Positions 20,201 to 27,783 of a stretch of DNA of 64,000 nucleotides are shown here, one piece after another. The notes below the pieces were generated by a model. That model made no database searches. It was not told the DNA's origin and worked only from the letters and a program-made list of their open reading frames with translations. Both the position numbers and the translations under genes were made by a program. The stretch comes from Pedobacter sp. MC2016-05. Lineage in GTDB: Bacteria > Bacteroidota > Bacteroidia > Sphingobacteriales > Sphingobacteriaceae. The stretch lies in assembly GCF_026239735.1 (NCBI RefSeq), contig NZ_JAPIVT010000013.1, positions 1 to 64,000 on the forward strand, read 5' to 3'. Position 1 is the stretch's first letter. Each line of letters begins with the position of its first letter.

Positions 20201-20369
20201 GTTCCTTGTTCAATGCAAAATGATGCGATATGTTCGCTGGATTTAATTTTGCAGTTAACGGCGTTTCTGCATGAGCGGTAATATATGTACCCAATTCAAA
20301 GAGGGTCAGTAGCACCACTATGGCAAAAAATCGCATTTTGTCTGGTTTCTGGTTAGTTGTTAGTTTCAT
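17217..20369 (-). CDS. SusC/RagA-family TonB-linked outer-membrane transporter
   Basis: About 1050 residues. ATG 20369 (MKLTTNQKPDKMRFF) gives the best signal peptide. A carboxypeptidase-regulatory-like beta-sandwich follows (ITGTVKDAKGGVIPGASI). The TonB box/plug region begins near LVVVGYSVQKRQSLTGALS and contains VLKDAASTAIYGSQGANGVI, the SusC hallmark. A long beta-barrel ends in FMFGINVSF, the aromatic C-terminus needed for outer-membrane assembly. It imports the glycan captured by SusD using TonB energy. It is in a run of four same-strand genes with the kinase and GH109, which suggests amino-sugar glycan uptake. Confidence 0.94.
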   Translation of the reverse strand: MKLTTNQKPDKMRFFAIVVLLTLFELGTYITAHAETPLTAKLNPANISHHFALNKEPNDLEHTLTNSIETSAFEAITGTVKDAKGGVIPGASITVKGTNRVTSSNNLGVFSIEAKAGETLVISSIGFASKEVTISGTSVGVVTLSESAETLSELVVVGYSVQKRQSLTGALSTISADKLKNVTSPNVQNLLAGKAPGLFVAPASGKPGATAAVIIRGQATLNGTTNPLWVLDGVIVGSSPGELNPEDIESITVLKDAASTAIYGSQGANGVIVVTTKRAKSGQMTVDVSSRTGVNQLTNGNLKMMDGAELYDYFASFANANTISFPRWKPDLRDSNFDWWDLATKTGFNQNHNVSLQGGTEKLQSFLSVGYYDESGAIRGYDYERYNFRLNTTYMPFSWLTVKPSLVGSRRSVSDQQYSVTSIYSNLPWDSAFDANGNLVPHRSPLWVNTASTNYLYDLQWNKGSNVNYEFMGNLDFDIKITKNLTFASVNNYRYNSYAAAGYTDPRSNGGLSVNGRVTDYRSEYTRRYTNQILRYTNNWGKHNLNALAGYEFNDFSSKTLDAYGTGIVPGFEVLDVTAKPERTRGGINQWAVQSMLFNSNYDYDGRYLAQVSLRRDGASNFGKKYGNFFSVSGGWNISREEWFKAKYIDMLKIRAAYGSVGNRPASLYPQFDLYAVNPAAGYNGIPGLLISQIGNPNLTWEETYTSGLGLDVNAFNNRARLTVDYYIKKTDNILYNVPISGLTGITSITQNIGKMSNKGIEVALGGDIFRTKDFTWSLDVNLGHNKNKLTDIYKTRNADGSYTAKPLIVGDGAGIAGSANRVIQIGLPVDTYYMKEWAGVNPADGKPTWYTVTRDAQGNELSRTATSDYSKATDEKLDKASPDLFGGITTYLKYKNFDLNAVFGYSLGGKVYNYSRQEYDADGTYTDRNQMVLMEGWSRWQKPGDIATHPVARYNNQDKGNLVSSRYIESNDFFRMRSLALGYNFDLKKYKIKNLRAFVSGENLFVLTKYSGVDPEIPVSESDGSVLFTAGPSVYPMTRKFMFGINVSF

Positions 20370-20424
20370 TAAGTTAGGGTTTTGTTGGAATGGTTTAATC
20401 AATTTCTAGGATTACATTTCGTTT

Positions 20425-21528
20425 TTAGGTTTGATCTTCTTCATTATGATTTCCGTTAATGTTTTGCTGACTGAGGTTTTTATCTTGAATAATCTCTTCG
20501 AACCGAGGAATGCTGGCTGTATATTTATTTAATAAATGGATCTGGTTTTGTGCCCGGTTCAGGTTATGATTTGCGTAAGCGGCACCATAATAAATATCCC
20601 CATTTAAGAAGTCGGTTAAAAAGCGTAGTGCCTGCATGAAAATCATGAACTGACCCGAATAGATGAATAACTGCTGCTCTGAAGGCGTTAATACAGGGGC
20701 CATTTCGCTCATGTATCCACTATAAATCGCTTTGAAAATGTCAACGCGAACAGCAATCAGGTTAAAATCGGTTTCCTCTTCTGTTACCGGTGAGAGATAG
20801 GTCCGCATCATATCTCCTACGTCGCTTATAAAATAGCCTGGCATTAGCGTATCCAAATCAATAATGCACATTCCAAGTCCAGTGTCTTCGTGTAGCAATA
20901 CATTGCTTATTTTGGTATCATGATGAAATGTCCTGATTTTGAGAATATCAGCTGTTAGAATATCATTATACCGATTAGCAATATCCATGTGCCTGTTAAT
21001 TTCTGCAATTGCACCTTCTGCCACTGATAATCTTTTCCCATCGGCAAGTTCTACAGCTTTTTGATACTGATTCACCCGCAGATTTAAGTTATGGAAGTCT
21101 GGAAGAGAAACACTCAAACTCGAGGCATCAAAATCGTTCAGCAGACAGGTAAATTTCCCAAACTGCTTCGCTGCTTCATAGGCTTGTTTAGGATGCTCCA
21201 CTTTCTCAATAGTGATTGATTTCTGAATGAAAGGGAAACACCTAAAAGCAAATCCATCCATACGCAGCACGGATTGGCCGGCAGTAGTTTTAACTGGCCC
21301 CACGAATAAATATTCTGGTGCCTTTTCTTTCAGATAATGCTGCAAACGAACAATGTTATCGATGATTTTTTCGGGGGCAGCAAAAATATCAGTATTGATT
21401 TGCTGAAGAATGAAATCTCCATTAGCGGTACTAACCTTCCAGGTGTTATTAATTAAACCTCCGCCGAACAGACGGTAGATTGTTTCAGATCCGTCCAGAC
21501 CAAACGCCTTGAGAACTTCTAATATCAT
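20425..21528 (-). CDS. NahK-like N-acetylhexosamine kinase (APH fold)
   Basis: A 367-residue aminoglycoside-phosphotransferase-fold kinase. The Gly-rich start is LFGGGLINNTWKV, the catalytic loop RTFHHDTKISNVLL (H-x-D-x-K-x-x-N), and the metal-binding segment MCIIDLDTLMPGYFISDVGD. This arrangement matches N-acetylhexosamine 1-kinases such as NahK more than antibiotic kinases. The neighbouring GH109 gene, which would release N-acetylgalactosamine, supports that reading; the exact sugar is inference. It is 50 bp downstream of the GH109 gene and 55 bp upstream of susC, so it is probably in one operon. Confidence 0.85.
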   Translation of the reverse strand: MILEVLKAFGLDGSETIYRLFGGGLINNTWKVSTANGDFILQQINTDIFAAPEKIIDNIVRLQHYLKEKAPEYLFVGPVKTTAGQSVLRMDGFAFRCFPFIQKSITIEKVEHPKQAYEAAKQFGKFTCLLNDFDASSLSVSLPDFHNLNLRVNQYQKAVELADGKRLSVAEGAIAEINRHMDIANRYNDILTADILKIRTFHHDTKISNVLLHEDTGLGMCIIDLDTLMPGYFISDVGDMMRTYLSPVTEEETDFNLIAVRVDIFKAIYSGYMSEMAPVLTPSEQQLFIYSGQFMIFMQALRFLTDFLNGDIYYGAAYANHNLNRAQNQIHLLNKYTASIPRFEEIIQDKNLSQQNINGNHNEEDQT

Positions 21529-21578
21529 ATTATGTATTACTGAATTTTTATTATTGACTGAAAGACCGGCTCAAGTGA

Positions 21579-22931
21579 CTAAAAACCACTATCATCTAAT
21601 GCGAAAACATTTTTTCGATCTTTCCATTTTCCTTTTGTGAAATCAGGAAATTTTTGAGGCATATTACCTTCTTTTAAAGATTTGGTAGAAAGCGGGGTAA
21701 TTACGCTCATGGTTACAGAGTCGTAAACATCAATTGGCGTTTGCCTTTTTTGTTTTACCGCCTGAATAAATCCATTGAACACAAACCAATCCATTCCTCC
21801 GTGGCCAGCTCCAACGGCTTCTTTTTCATATTTTTTCCAAAGTGGATGATCATATTTTTCAAACCATTCTTTTACTGGTTCCCATTTATGATTGCCTTTG
21901 GAGTTTTTTTCTATATAGATCGACTTGTTCACATCCATCCAAATTCCATCTGTACCCTGTACCCTAAAACCGATAGAATATGGGCGAGGCAGGTGCACAT
22001 CATGGCTGAGCATTACTGTTTCGCCATTGGCGCAGTTGATGAGCGTGGTGGTAACATCTCCATTTTTGTAATTGATTTTAGCGTTTGGATGCCCTGGAGA
22101 CATATCTTCAACATACGCAGCTAAACCTCTGGCTTTTGAACTGAATGACACCAGATTGGTGAAGCGATTGCCTCGGTTGATATCTGCATATTGTATTATT
22201 GGACCAGCACCATGGGTTGGATAGAGATCTCCATCCTGATCGATATTAAATTGGGTACGCCACTGGGCTTCACTTCTGGCATTGGGTCCAAACTCTACTC
22301 CCCCGCCATAATAGTCTTTTCCATTATTGAAGAGCACGTTTCTAAGGTTATGTTGGTAGCCGCCTTCCAGGTGAACCAGTTCTCCAAAAATTCCCTGCCT
22401 AACCATGTTCAAAGCAGCCATTACATCCCGCCTGTAACACACGTTTTCCAGGGTCATGTATGGCATCCCTGTTTTTTCAGATGTATTTACAATGTCCCAA
22501 TGGTCTTGCACCGTTAGGCCTGCAATCACCTCGCAACCCACATATTTACCGGTTTTCATCGCATCAACTGCCTGGTCTTTATGAAACTGCCAAGGGGTCG
22601 CAATAATTACTGCGTCGATATCTTTTATCTCCAGAAGTTTTTTATAAGCATCAACACCGCCGGTAAATTCTTTGGCTGCCGGCCTACCTGCTTTAGCAAT
22701 TGCAGATCTACATATTTTCAATGAGCTTTCCTGTGTATCGCAGATCGCTACAATCTCTACATCGTCGCGTAAAAGTCCTTCAGAAATGTGACTCATTCCC
22801 CTGGCCCCTACACCAATGTAACCAAGCTTTACCTTACTATTATCTGATTTTGCAAAAAGTGTTCCGCCTGGTAAAATCGTAAGCCCAGCGGCAGTCAACG
22901 TGCTGTTTTTAATAAAATCTCTACGCTCCAT
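21579..22931 (-). CDS. GH109 alpha-N-acetylgalactosaminidase (Gfo/Idh/MocA fold)
   Basis: A 450-residue enzyme with a twin-Arg-like N-terminus (MERRDFIKNSTLTAAGLTIL) and a Rossmann start (KLGYIGVGARGMSHI). The body follows the Elizabethkingia GH109 enzyme used to convert blood group A: MTLENVCYRRDVMAALNMVR, then ELVHLEGGYQHNLRNVLFN, then DGDLYPTHGAGPI, DINRGNRFTNLVSFSSKARG, and KEAVGAGHGGMDWFVF near the end. The conserved Tyr and His of the NAD-dependent mechanism (VCYRR and YPTHG) are present. It removes terminal alpha-GalNAc, for example from mucin-type glycans. It is the first gene of the kinase-SusC-SusD run. Confidence 0.92.
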   Translation of the reverse strand: MERRDFIKNSTLTAAGLTILPGGTLFAKSDNSKVKLGYIGVGARGMSHISEGLLRDDVEIVAICDTQESSLKICRSAIAKAGRPAAKEFTGGVDAYKKLLEIKDIDAVIIATPWQFHKDQAVDAMKTGKYVGCEVIAGLTVQDHWDIVNTSEKTGMPYMTLENVCYRRDVMAALNMVRQGIFGELVHLEGGYQHNLRNVLFNNGKDYYGGGVEFGPNARSEAQWRTQFNIDQDGDLYPTHGAGPIIQYADINRGNRFTNLVSFSSKARGLAAYVEDMSPGHPNAKINYKNGDVTTTLINCANGETVMLSHDVHLPRPYSIGFRVQGTDGIWMDVNKSIYIEKNSKGNHKWEPVKEWFEKYDHPLWKKYEKEAVGAGHGGMDWFVFNGFIQAVKQKRQTPIDVYDSVTMSVITPLSTKSLKEGNMPQKFPDFTKGKWKDRKNVFALDDSGF

Positions 22932-23173
22932 TTTTTCTTGTTATGTTGTTATTTTAAATACTTGCCCTGTGAAGTATTTATAAAACTAGAAGCTATTGAA
23001 GCGAAAAGCTAGAAAGTGAACATACAAAGCTTAAGACAAAAGAAGGTACAAATAAGTCATTTAAAAACAACTAGTTACATCAGCATATTTAATAGAATGT
23101 ACGGCAAATGCTCCGTTGAAAATGAAAAAGATGGGTAAAGCGAGAACGGATTTGGGCCATGGCAGGAGACGAA

Positions 23174-24493
23174 TTAATAAGAAACACCAGTTTTGAGATC
23201 GAACAATTGTGGAGACTTTGCGATTCCCACCCCGTTAAAGAGAATTTTAATGCCCAGTATTCTACCAATTGACTGATTATAAGCACTGTTGAGCATCAGC
23301 TTATTGTTGATAAATAAAGAGACTTTCTTATTTTTTACCAAAAGCCTGACATTTCCACCCTTGGCAAAATCGTAAGTCATTTTATTGAGGTTTTTAGAAC
23401 TTCCCATGACTTTAACTTCAGAAAAGTGATACTCAGAAAAAGCCGCACAACTGGGTTTTACCATTAACACCCTGTGCCGGCCTTCACTTCCAAGAATGAG
23501 AATGCTCGTCTGCATACAGGCTATGCCGGGTCTGCTTTCCTCAGTTCGCAAATAGCTACTAAATGAAAAGTTATCGCCATCCACACCACTGGTATGAATA
23601 TTACTAAAACCTATTAAAAATGGTTTAGAAAGGTTGAGGCCCGCAGAATCTAATTGGTTGGTGGAAACATACAGACTATCTTTCGGCAATGGCTTGAGCT
23701 TGGCAATTGGAAAAGCACTCAACGAGTCGTTTCCCGAATTTGCCACCCAACCCTTAGTTTGCATAGAAACGGTGAGGGTATCAATCGCTTTATTATGATG
23801 CAAAAGGCGCACATGAACTACTCCCGGATTTTTGAAAAACTGCACCACCTCCTGGTTTACTTTTATCGGCGTGATGGGTCCCTCATCCATAAAATCTATG
23901 GCAAACTGGTTATCCTCGCTTAAAGTTCCCTTATGGGATAATTTAAACACAGCCGTATGCGGCACTTCCCCATTCGGATTTTCGCAAAACAGCTTCACCT
24001 CTCCAGGTGCAATTTCTTCACTTTTGGTATAATAGAGGAATGCAATAGTTAAACAAACCGTTAGCAGGACAGCCAGGCTAAGATAAAACCGAAATCTTTG
24101 TGTAGTAAATTTATTTTGGGATGTGGCTTCAACAGCCTTTGTATCTCCGCTAAGCGCTGCCTTAGCTGCCGGTGGTTCCAACGGAGAGAAACGATTAATC
24201 AGCTCAAACTCCTGCCAATCTCTGTAGCCAATAAATTGTGCAAGGGCATCACGGGTGGCTTTTTGAGGATAGTACCGTGTTGGTGTTTTTAACCTTCCGA
24301 AGATTCTTTTGAGTGTATTTTCGCTTAAATAAACTTTGGTTTGCCGGCCTAACTGACTGTTTAAATTATTGTAATCTGCAGATCGCCAATCTGCAATTGG
24401 TTTTAAACCCATTTTCTCTTCGATCTTCTTACAGCATAAATCTAAGACTTCGAAGAAACGCTTGTCGTCAACCTGTTTAGGGATAGGTGTCAT
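23174..24493 (-). CDS. membrane-anchored putative regulator with novel layout
   Basis: A 439-residue protein I cannot assign to a named family. The N-terminal ~105 residues are soluble, charged and helix-rich (CCKKIEEKMGLKPIADWRSA, YLSENTLKRIFGRLKTPTRY), consistent with a DNA- or partner-binding module. One membrane helix (FYLSLAVLLTVCLTIAFLYY) is near residues 135-157. The outer part starts with a PKD-like beta-domain (VVQFFKNPGVVHVRLLHHNK) and ends in a jelly-roll-like domain (NVRLLVKNKKVSLFINNKLM). It looks like a one-component transmembrane sensor. It lies 242 bp upstream of GH109 on the same strand, so it may control the glycan locus; this is inference. Confidence 0.6.
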   Translation of the reverse strand: MTPIPKQVDDKRFFEVLDLCCKKIEEKMGLKPIADWRSADYNNLNSQLGRQTKVYLSENTLKRIFGRLKTPTRYYPQKATRDALAQFIGYRDWQEFELINRFSPLEPPAAKAALSGDTKAVEATSQNKFTTQRFRFYLSLAVLLTVCLTIAFLYYTKSEEIAPGEVKLFCENPNGEVPHTAVFKLSHKGTLSEDNQFAIDFMDEGPITPIKVNQEVVQFFKNPGVVHVRLLHHNKAIDTLTVSMQTKGWVANSGNDSLSAFPIAKLKPLPKDSLYVSTNQLDSAGLNLSKPFLIGFSNIHTSGVDGDNFSFSSYLRTEESRPGIACMQTSILILGSEGRHRVLMVKPSCAAFSEYHFSEVKVMGSSKNLNKMTYDFAKGGNVRLLVKNKKVSLFINNKLMLNSAYNQSIGRILGIKILFNGVGIAKSPQLFDLKTGVSY

Positions 24494-24979
24494 CTTTTAG
24501 GTTTTATTTGAAGCTGTTTCAAATACCTTAATAGGGTCTGAATATTTGAAACCAGCACCCAACGACTTACCTGCTCAATGACGCCAGTAAAACTGTTTAC
24601 AAAAAGCCAAAGCTAGGGATCACCGCAAATTTCAAATAAATACGCTTCACTCCAATCAAAAATGCTGACCAAGAAAAAGCGGATGATTTAGGTTTTTGAA
24701 ATAACTTGTTGTAAGATGGTAAAAAGATCTGAAGAAAATCAACGCAAACGTTTGTCTGTTTTTCAAAAACACCTTTAACGGTATTGAATTAATTGATGCG
24801 GATTCGCATTAGAATATGTGCCAAGACATTTTGATAAACCTGGGGGGCGACCACCGTAATCATGAAAAACAAGACATCCTGATGGTTTGGATATCCCTAC
24901 GCTGCCGCCCCTGCCGTGAATTTAATCCTGGCTTTTTGCCCAATTAATGCTTCTTTCGGTTTTTATTATGCGATTAATT
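24494..24979. other. intergenic region with a 10-bp palindrome
   Basis: 486 bp upstream of the membrane-anchored regulator. The palindrome CAAACGTTTG at 24745-24754 repeats the core of the operator found before the lacI gene at 27722. Apart from this I see no gene or RNA structure. Confidence 0.5.
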
Positions 24980-25282
24980 TTACTCTTCTTTAATTTTATT
25001 CCAAATATCCTTGTACAAATCTTCATGACGTTTAAACTGAGCATGCACATAAGGGCACATTGGGATAATCATCAATCCGTTTTTCCGAACATAGGCTACC
25101 ATTGCATCGAGCAACATCTTGGCATAACCCATTCCTTCTTTTTCTGGCTCAACCTCTGTATGATAAACGGTCAGATCTTTTCCGGTAATATCGAAGATCA
25201 TCTCCCCAACCTTACCATCCTCATCAAAGATATCGAATGAACTTGGTTCGCCTTGCTGGATATTTAATTTTACTTCTGCCAT
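24980..25282 (-). CDS. small GNAT-type N-acetyltransferase
   Basis: A 100-residue protein of the short GNAT group (YjdJ/NATD1 type). The acetyl-CoA-binding pattern is VYHTEVEPEKEGMGYAKMLL (near residues 40-60), with Q/RxxGxG replaced by KEGMG. The C-terminal piece MIIPMCPYVHAQFKRHEDLY is the family's conserved MCPYV segment. The acceptor substrate is unknown. It stands 88 bp downstream of uxuA on the same strand, but nothing links it to hexuronate metabolism. Confidence 0.85.
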   Translation of the reverse strand: MAEVKLNIQQGEPSSFDIFDEDGKVGEMIFDITGKDLTVYHTEVEPEKEGMGYAKMLLDAMVAYVRKNGLMIIPMCPYVHAQFKRHEDLYKDIWNKIKEE

Positions 25283-25369
25283 TTTTTATTAATTAATTTT
25301 CGAAGTAATTTATGTAAATCTTCGTGTAAATACTCCTATTAAAATGCGTTCCAAATTCATTAACTGCTA

Positions 25370-26545
25370 CTAATAGTTTCCGGTTACTCCTACTTCCAAA
25401 CCTCTCAGTTCTGCAAGGCCGCGTAAGCGCCCAATAGCCGAATAACCCGGGTTGGTCTGCTTTGCAAGATCATCCAGCATCTGGTGCCCGTGATCTGGGC
25501 GGAAAGGAATCGGTTGTTCCCTTTTGGCATTTTCTTCCGTTAATGCCTTCATTATCTCGAACATGTTTACATCGCCGCCCAAATGGTCGGCCTCGTAAAA
25601 ACTGCCGTCATCATCTTTTTTAACGTTACGCAGATGCGCAAAATAAACCCGCTCTTTAACTGCATTAAAAATGGCCAGGGTGTCGTTTTTCATTCCCGCA
25701 CCCAAAGATCCGGTACAAAAACAAACCCCGTTAAAAGCCTGGTTTACCTCGTTGATGATATATTCAAAATCTTCCAGCGTACTCGCTATCCGGGGCAGAC
25801 CCAAAATTGGATAGGGCGGGTCATCGGGATGGATCGTCATCTTTATCCCCTCTTCGGTACAAACTCCGGCAATGGCGTTAAGGAAAAATTTCAGGTTTTC
25901 TTTCAGTCCCTGGGTACCTATTGCCGCGTATTCGTTTATGCTGGCCCTCAGGGTTTCCAGTTCAATTTCCTTTTCGTTGGGAATGCCCATCAGCACATTG
26001 ATGCGCAGATCCTGAAGTTCCGCTTCGTTGAGGGTGGCGAATTTTTCGTTTGCCCTTTTAAGGATGGAGGAATTGTAATCAGCCTCCGCATTTTCTCTCT
26101 TCAGAATATGCAGATCAAAGATCGCCAGATCGATCCAGTCGAAATAAAGTGCCTTTGATCCATCGGCCATTTCCAGATCGAGCTGGGTACGTGTCCAGTC
26201 CAGAACAGGCATAAAATTATAGCATACCGTTTTGATGCCGCACTGCGACAGGTTGCGCAGTGAAATCCGGTAATTTTCCAGGTAGTGTTCCGCATCATGT
26301 CTACGGGTTTTGATCGCCTCGTGAACCGGTACACTTTCCACTACCGACCAGGTTAAACCTGCAGCTTCAATAATCGCTTTGCGTTCCCTGATATCTTCCA
26401 AAGGCCAAACCTCGCCGTGTGGAATGTGGTGTAAAGCAGTTACGATTCCGGTGGCACCGGCCTGTTTAACATCCTGCAGACTTACCGGGTCGTTCGGACC
26501 ATACCAGCGCCAGGTTTGTTCCAGTTTTTTATATTTCATTTCCAT
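25370..26545 (-). CDS. uxuA: mannonate dehydratase
   Basis: A 391-residue UxuA. It dehydrates D-mannonate to 2-keto-3-deoxy-D-gluconate in glucuronate catabolism. Diagnostic segments are WRWYGPNDPVSLQDVKQAGA at the N-terminus, ALHHIPHGEVW, KTVCYNFMPVLDWTRT, MTIHPDDPPYPILGLPRI (metal-ligand His-Pro-Asp-Asp) and FRPDHGHQMLDDL near the C-terminus (second metal site). Length is as expected. It is 3 bp downstream of the SDR gene, so the two are co-transcribed. A divergent lacI gene lies upstream of the pair. Confidence 0.96.
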   Translation of the reverse strand: MEMKYKKLEQTWRWYGPNDPVSLQDVKQAGATGIVTALHHIPHGEVWPLEDIRERKAIIEAAGLTWSVVESVPVHEAIKTRRHDAEHYLENYRISLRNLSQCGIKTVCYNFMPVLDWTRTQLDLEMADGSKALYFDWIDLAIFDLHILKRENAEADYNSSILKRANEKFATLNEAELQDLRINVLMGIPNEKEIELETLRASINEYAAIGTQGLKENLKFFLNAIAGVCTEEGIKMTIHPDDPPYPILGLPRIASTLEDFEYIINEVNQAFNGVCFCTGSLGAGMKNDTLAIFNAVKERVYFAHLRNVKKDDDGSFYEADHLGGDVNMFEIMKALTEENAKREQPIPFRPDHGHQMLDDLAKQTNPGYSAIGRLRGLAELRGLEVGVTGNY

Positions 26546-26548
26546 AAT

Positions 26549-27403
26549 TTAAACTCCCGAAAAAGCACCAAAACCACCATCAACGGTGATATTCTCCCCA
26601 TTTACAAATTTTGAGGCATCACTTAAAAGATAAATCAATGCCCCGATCAGTTCCTCGGGCGCACCAAACCTTTTGAAAGGTGTTTTTGAAAGAATCGCAT
26701 TACCTCTTGCCGTTAATGAACCATCTTCATTGGTTAAAAGGGCTCTGTTCTGGTTGGTAATAAAAAAGCCCGGAACAATGGCGTTCATCCTGACCTTGTC
26801 GCCATAACGATTGGCCAGCTCTACGGCCATCCATTTGGTATAACTGTCTATCGATGATTTTGCCAGTGAATAACCCAAAACCCTGGTTACCGCCTGTGTT
26901 GCCGAAACAGATGAAATATTCACGATACTTCCGCCATTCTTGGCTATTTCTCTACCGAAGATCTGCGTGGGTACCAGTGTTCCAAAAAGATTCAGATCGA
27001 AGGCCTGTTTCAAGGCTGAGATGTTCAAATTAAAGACATCGCTGCCAGGCTGGACTACGGCTTCGGCAATATTACCGCCTGCACCATTTACCAGAGCATC
27101 TATACGACCAAAGGTGCTGATAATCTCTGCGTTCGCATCGATAAGGTTCTGCTCATTAAGTACATCGGCAAGGATGTAGATTGCTTTGCCACCAGCGTTT
27201 GTAACCGTTTCGGCCCTTAAACGGGCAACTTCCTCATTTCTGCCGATGATTGCAATGATTGCCCCTGCGGAGGCAATTCCGTTTATAAATGCTTCGCCCA
27301 AAACCCCGGTTGCCCCGGTTACCACCACAACTTTATTTTTGAGCGAAAACAGGTGCTCGATATTTTCTGCCATTCTTTGTTCGTTTATTTTCACTGGCCT
27401 CAT
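26549..27403 (-). CDS. SDR-type fructuronate reductase (mannonate oxidoreductase)
   Basis: A 284-residue SDR. The cofactor loop is VVVTGATGVLGEAFINGIA, the NAG motif is ALVNGAGGN, the catalytic Ser is in IVNISSVSATQ and the YxxxK is in VLGYSLAKSSID. It ends ENITVDGGFGAFSGV, which together with the length fits the SDR-type D-mannonate oxidoreductases of B. subtilis YjmF kind rather than E. coli UxuB. It would reduce D-fructuronate to D-mannonate, feeding uxuA immediately downstream. The functional call depends strongly on this pairing. A second possible start is ATG 27373 (MAENIEHLF), which better fits the family N-terminus. Confidence 0.87.
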   Translation of the reverse strand: MRPVKINEQRMAENIEHLFSLKNKVVVVTGATGVLGEAFINGIASAGAIIAIIGRNEEVARLRAETVTNAGGKAIYILADVLNEQNLIDANAEIISTFGRIDALVNGAGGNIAEAVVQPGSDVFNLNISALKQAFDLNLFGTLVPTQIFGREIAKNGGSIVNISSVSATQAVTRVLGYSLAKSSIDSYTKWMAVELANRYGDKVRMNAIVPGFFITNQNRALLTNEDGSLTARGNAILSKTPFKRFGAPEELIGALIYLLSDASKFVNGENITVDGGFGAFSGV

Positions 27404-27721
27404 TCGGACCAGATAAAATGGATATTTATGTATGTAATTAGTTGAAATACGACAAGCCTATTTACTTCTAAGCAGTGCCTCTAAATAATAATAGTCAGCA
27501 TAATTGATTGGCACATCGATTTCTGATTTAGCTGGTCGATGCCCAGTACTATGCTCCAAAATAAAACCATAGTTATCACCAATTTTACTTAAAATGTGTG
27601 AATATGATAAGGGTGGAATATAGCAGATATGTCGATACTATCTAACAATCTAAGTTATGGAAGCAAATTACAATTTTCAAGCCTACTTAGCAATAAACCT
27701 TTAAAACAGTGTTAAACGATG

Positions 27722-27737
27722 TTTCAAACGTTTGAAA
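27722..27737. promoter_or_regulatory. 16-bp palindromic operator upstream of lacI-type gene
   Basis: TTTCAAACGTTTGAAA is a perfect palindrome whose centre AACGTT matches the typical CG-centred LacI-family half-sites. It lies 46 bp before the preferred start of the LacI-type regulator and within the divergent region shared with uxuB/uxuA. It is a strong candidate for autoregulation and hexuronate-responsive control. The rest of the 380-bp divergent region (27404-27783) has no gene. Confidence 0.65.
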
Positions 27738-27783
27738 TAATAGCTGTTTTTGCTTAACTATGCATTACCTACTATCCATTTAT

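Noticed and set aside
24840..24920. GC-rich patch possibly a riboswitch
   Set aside because: No conserved riboswitch core or terminator pairing could be traced, and it lies downstream of neither gene start.
25583..26158. 191-residue plus-strand frame
   Set aside because: Entirely antisense to uxuA, whose motifs are unmistakable.
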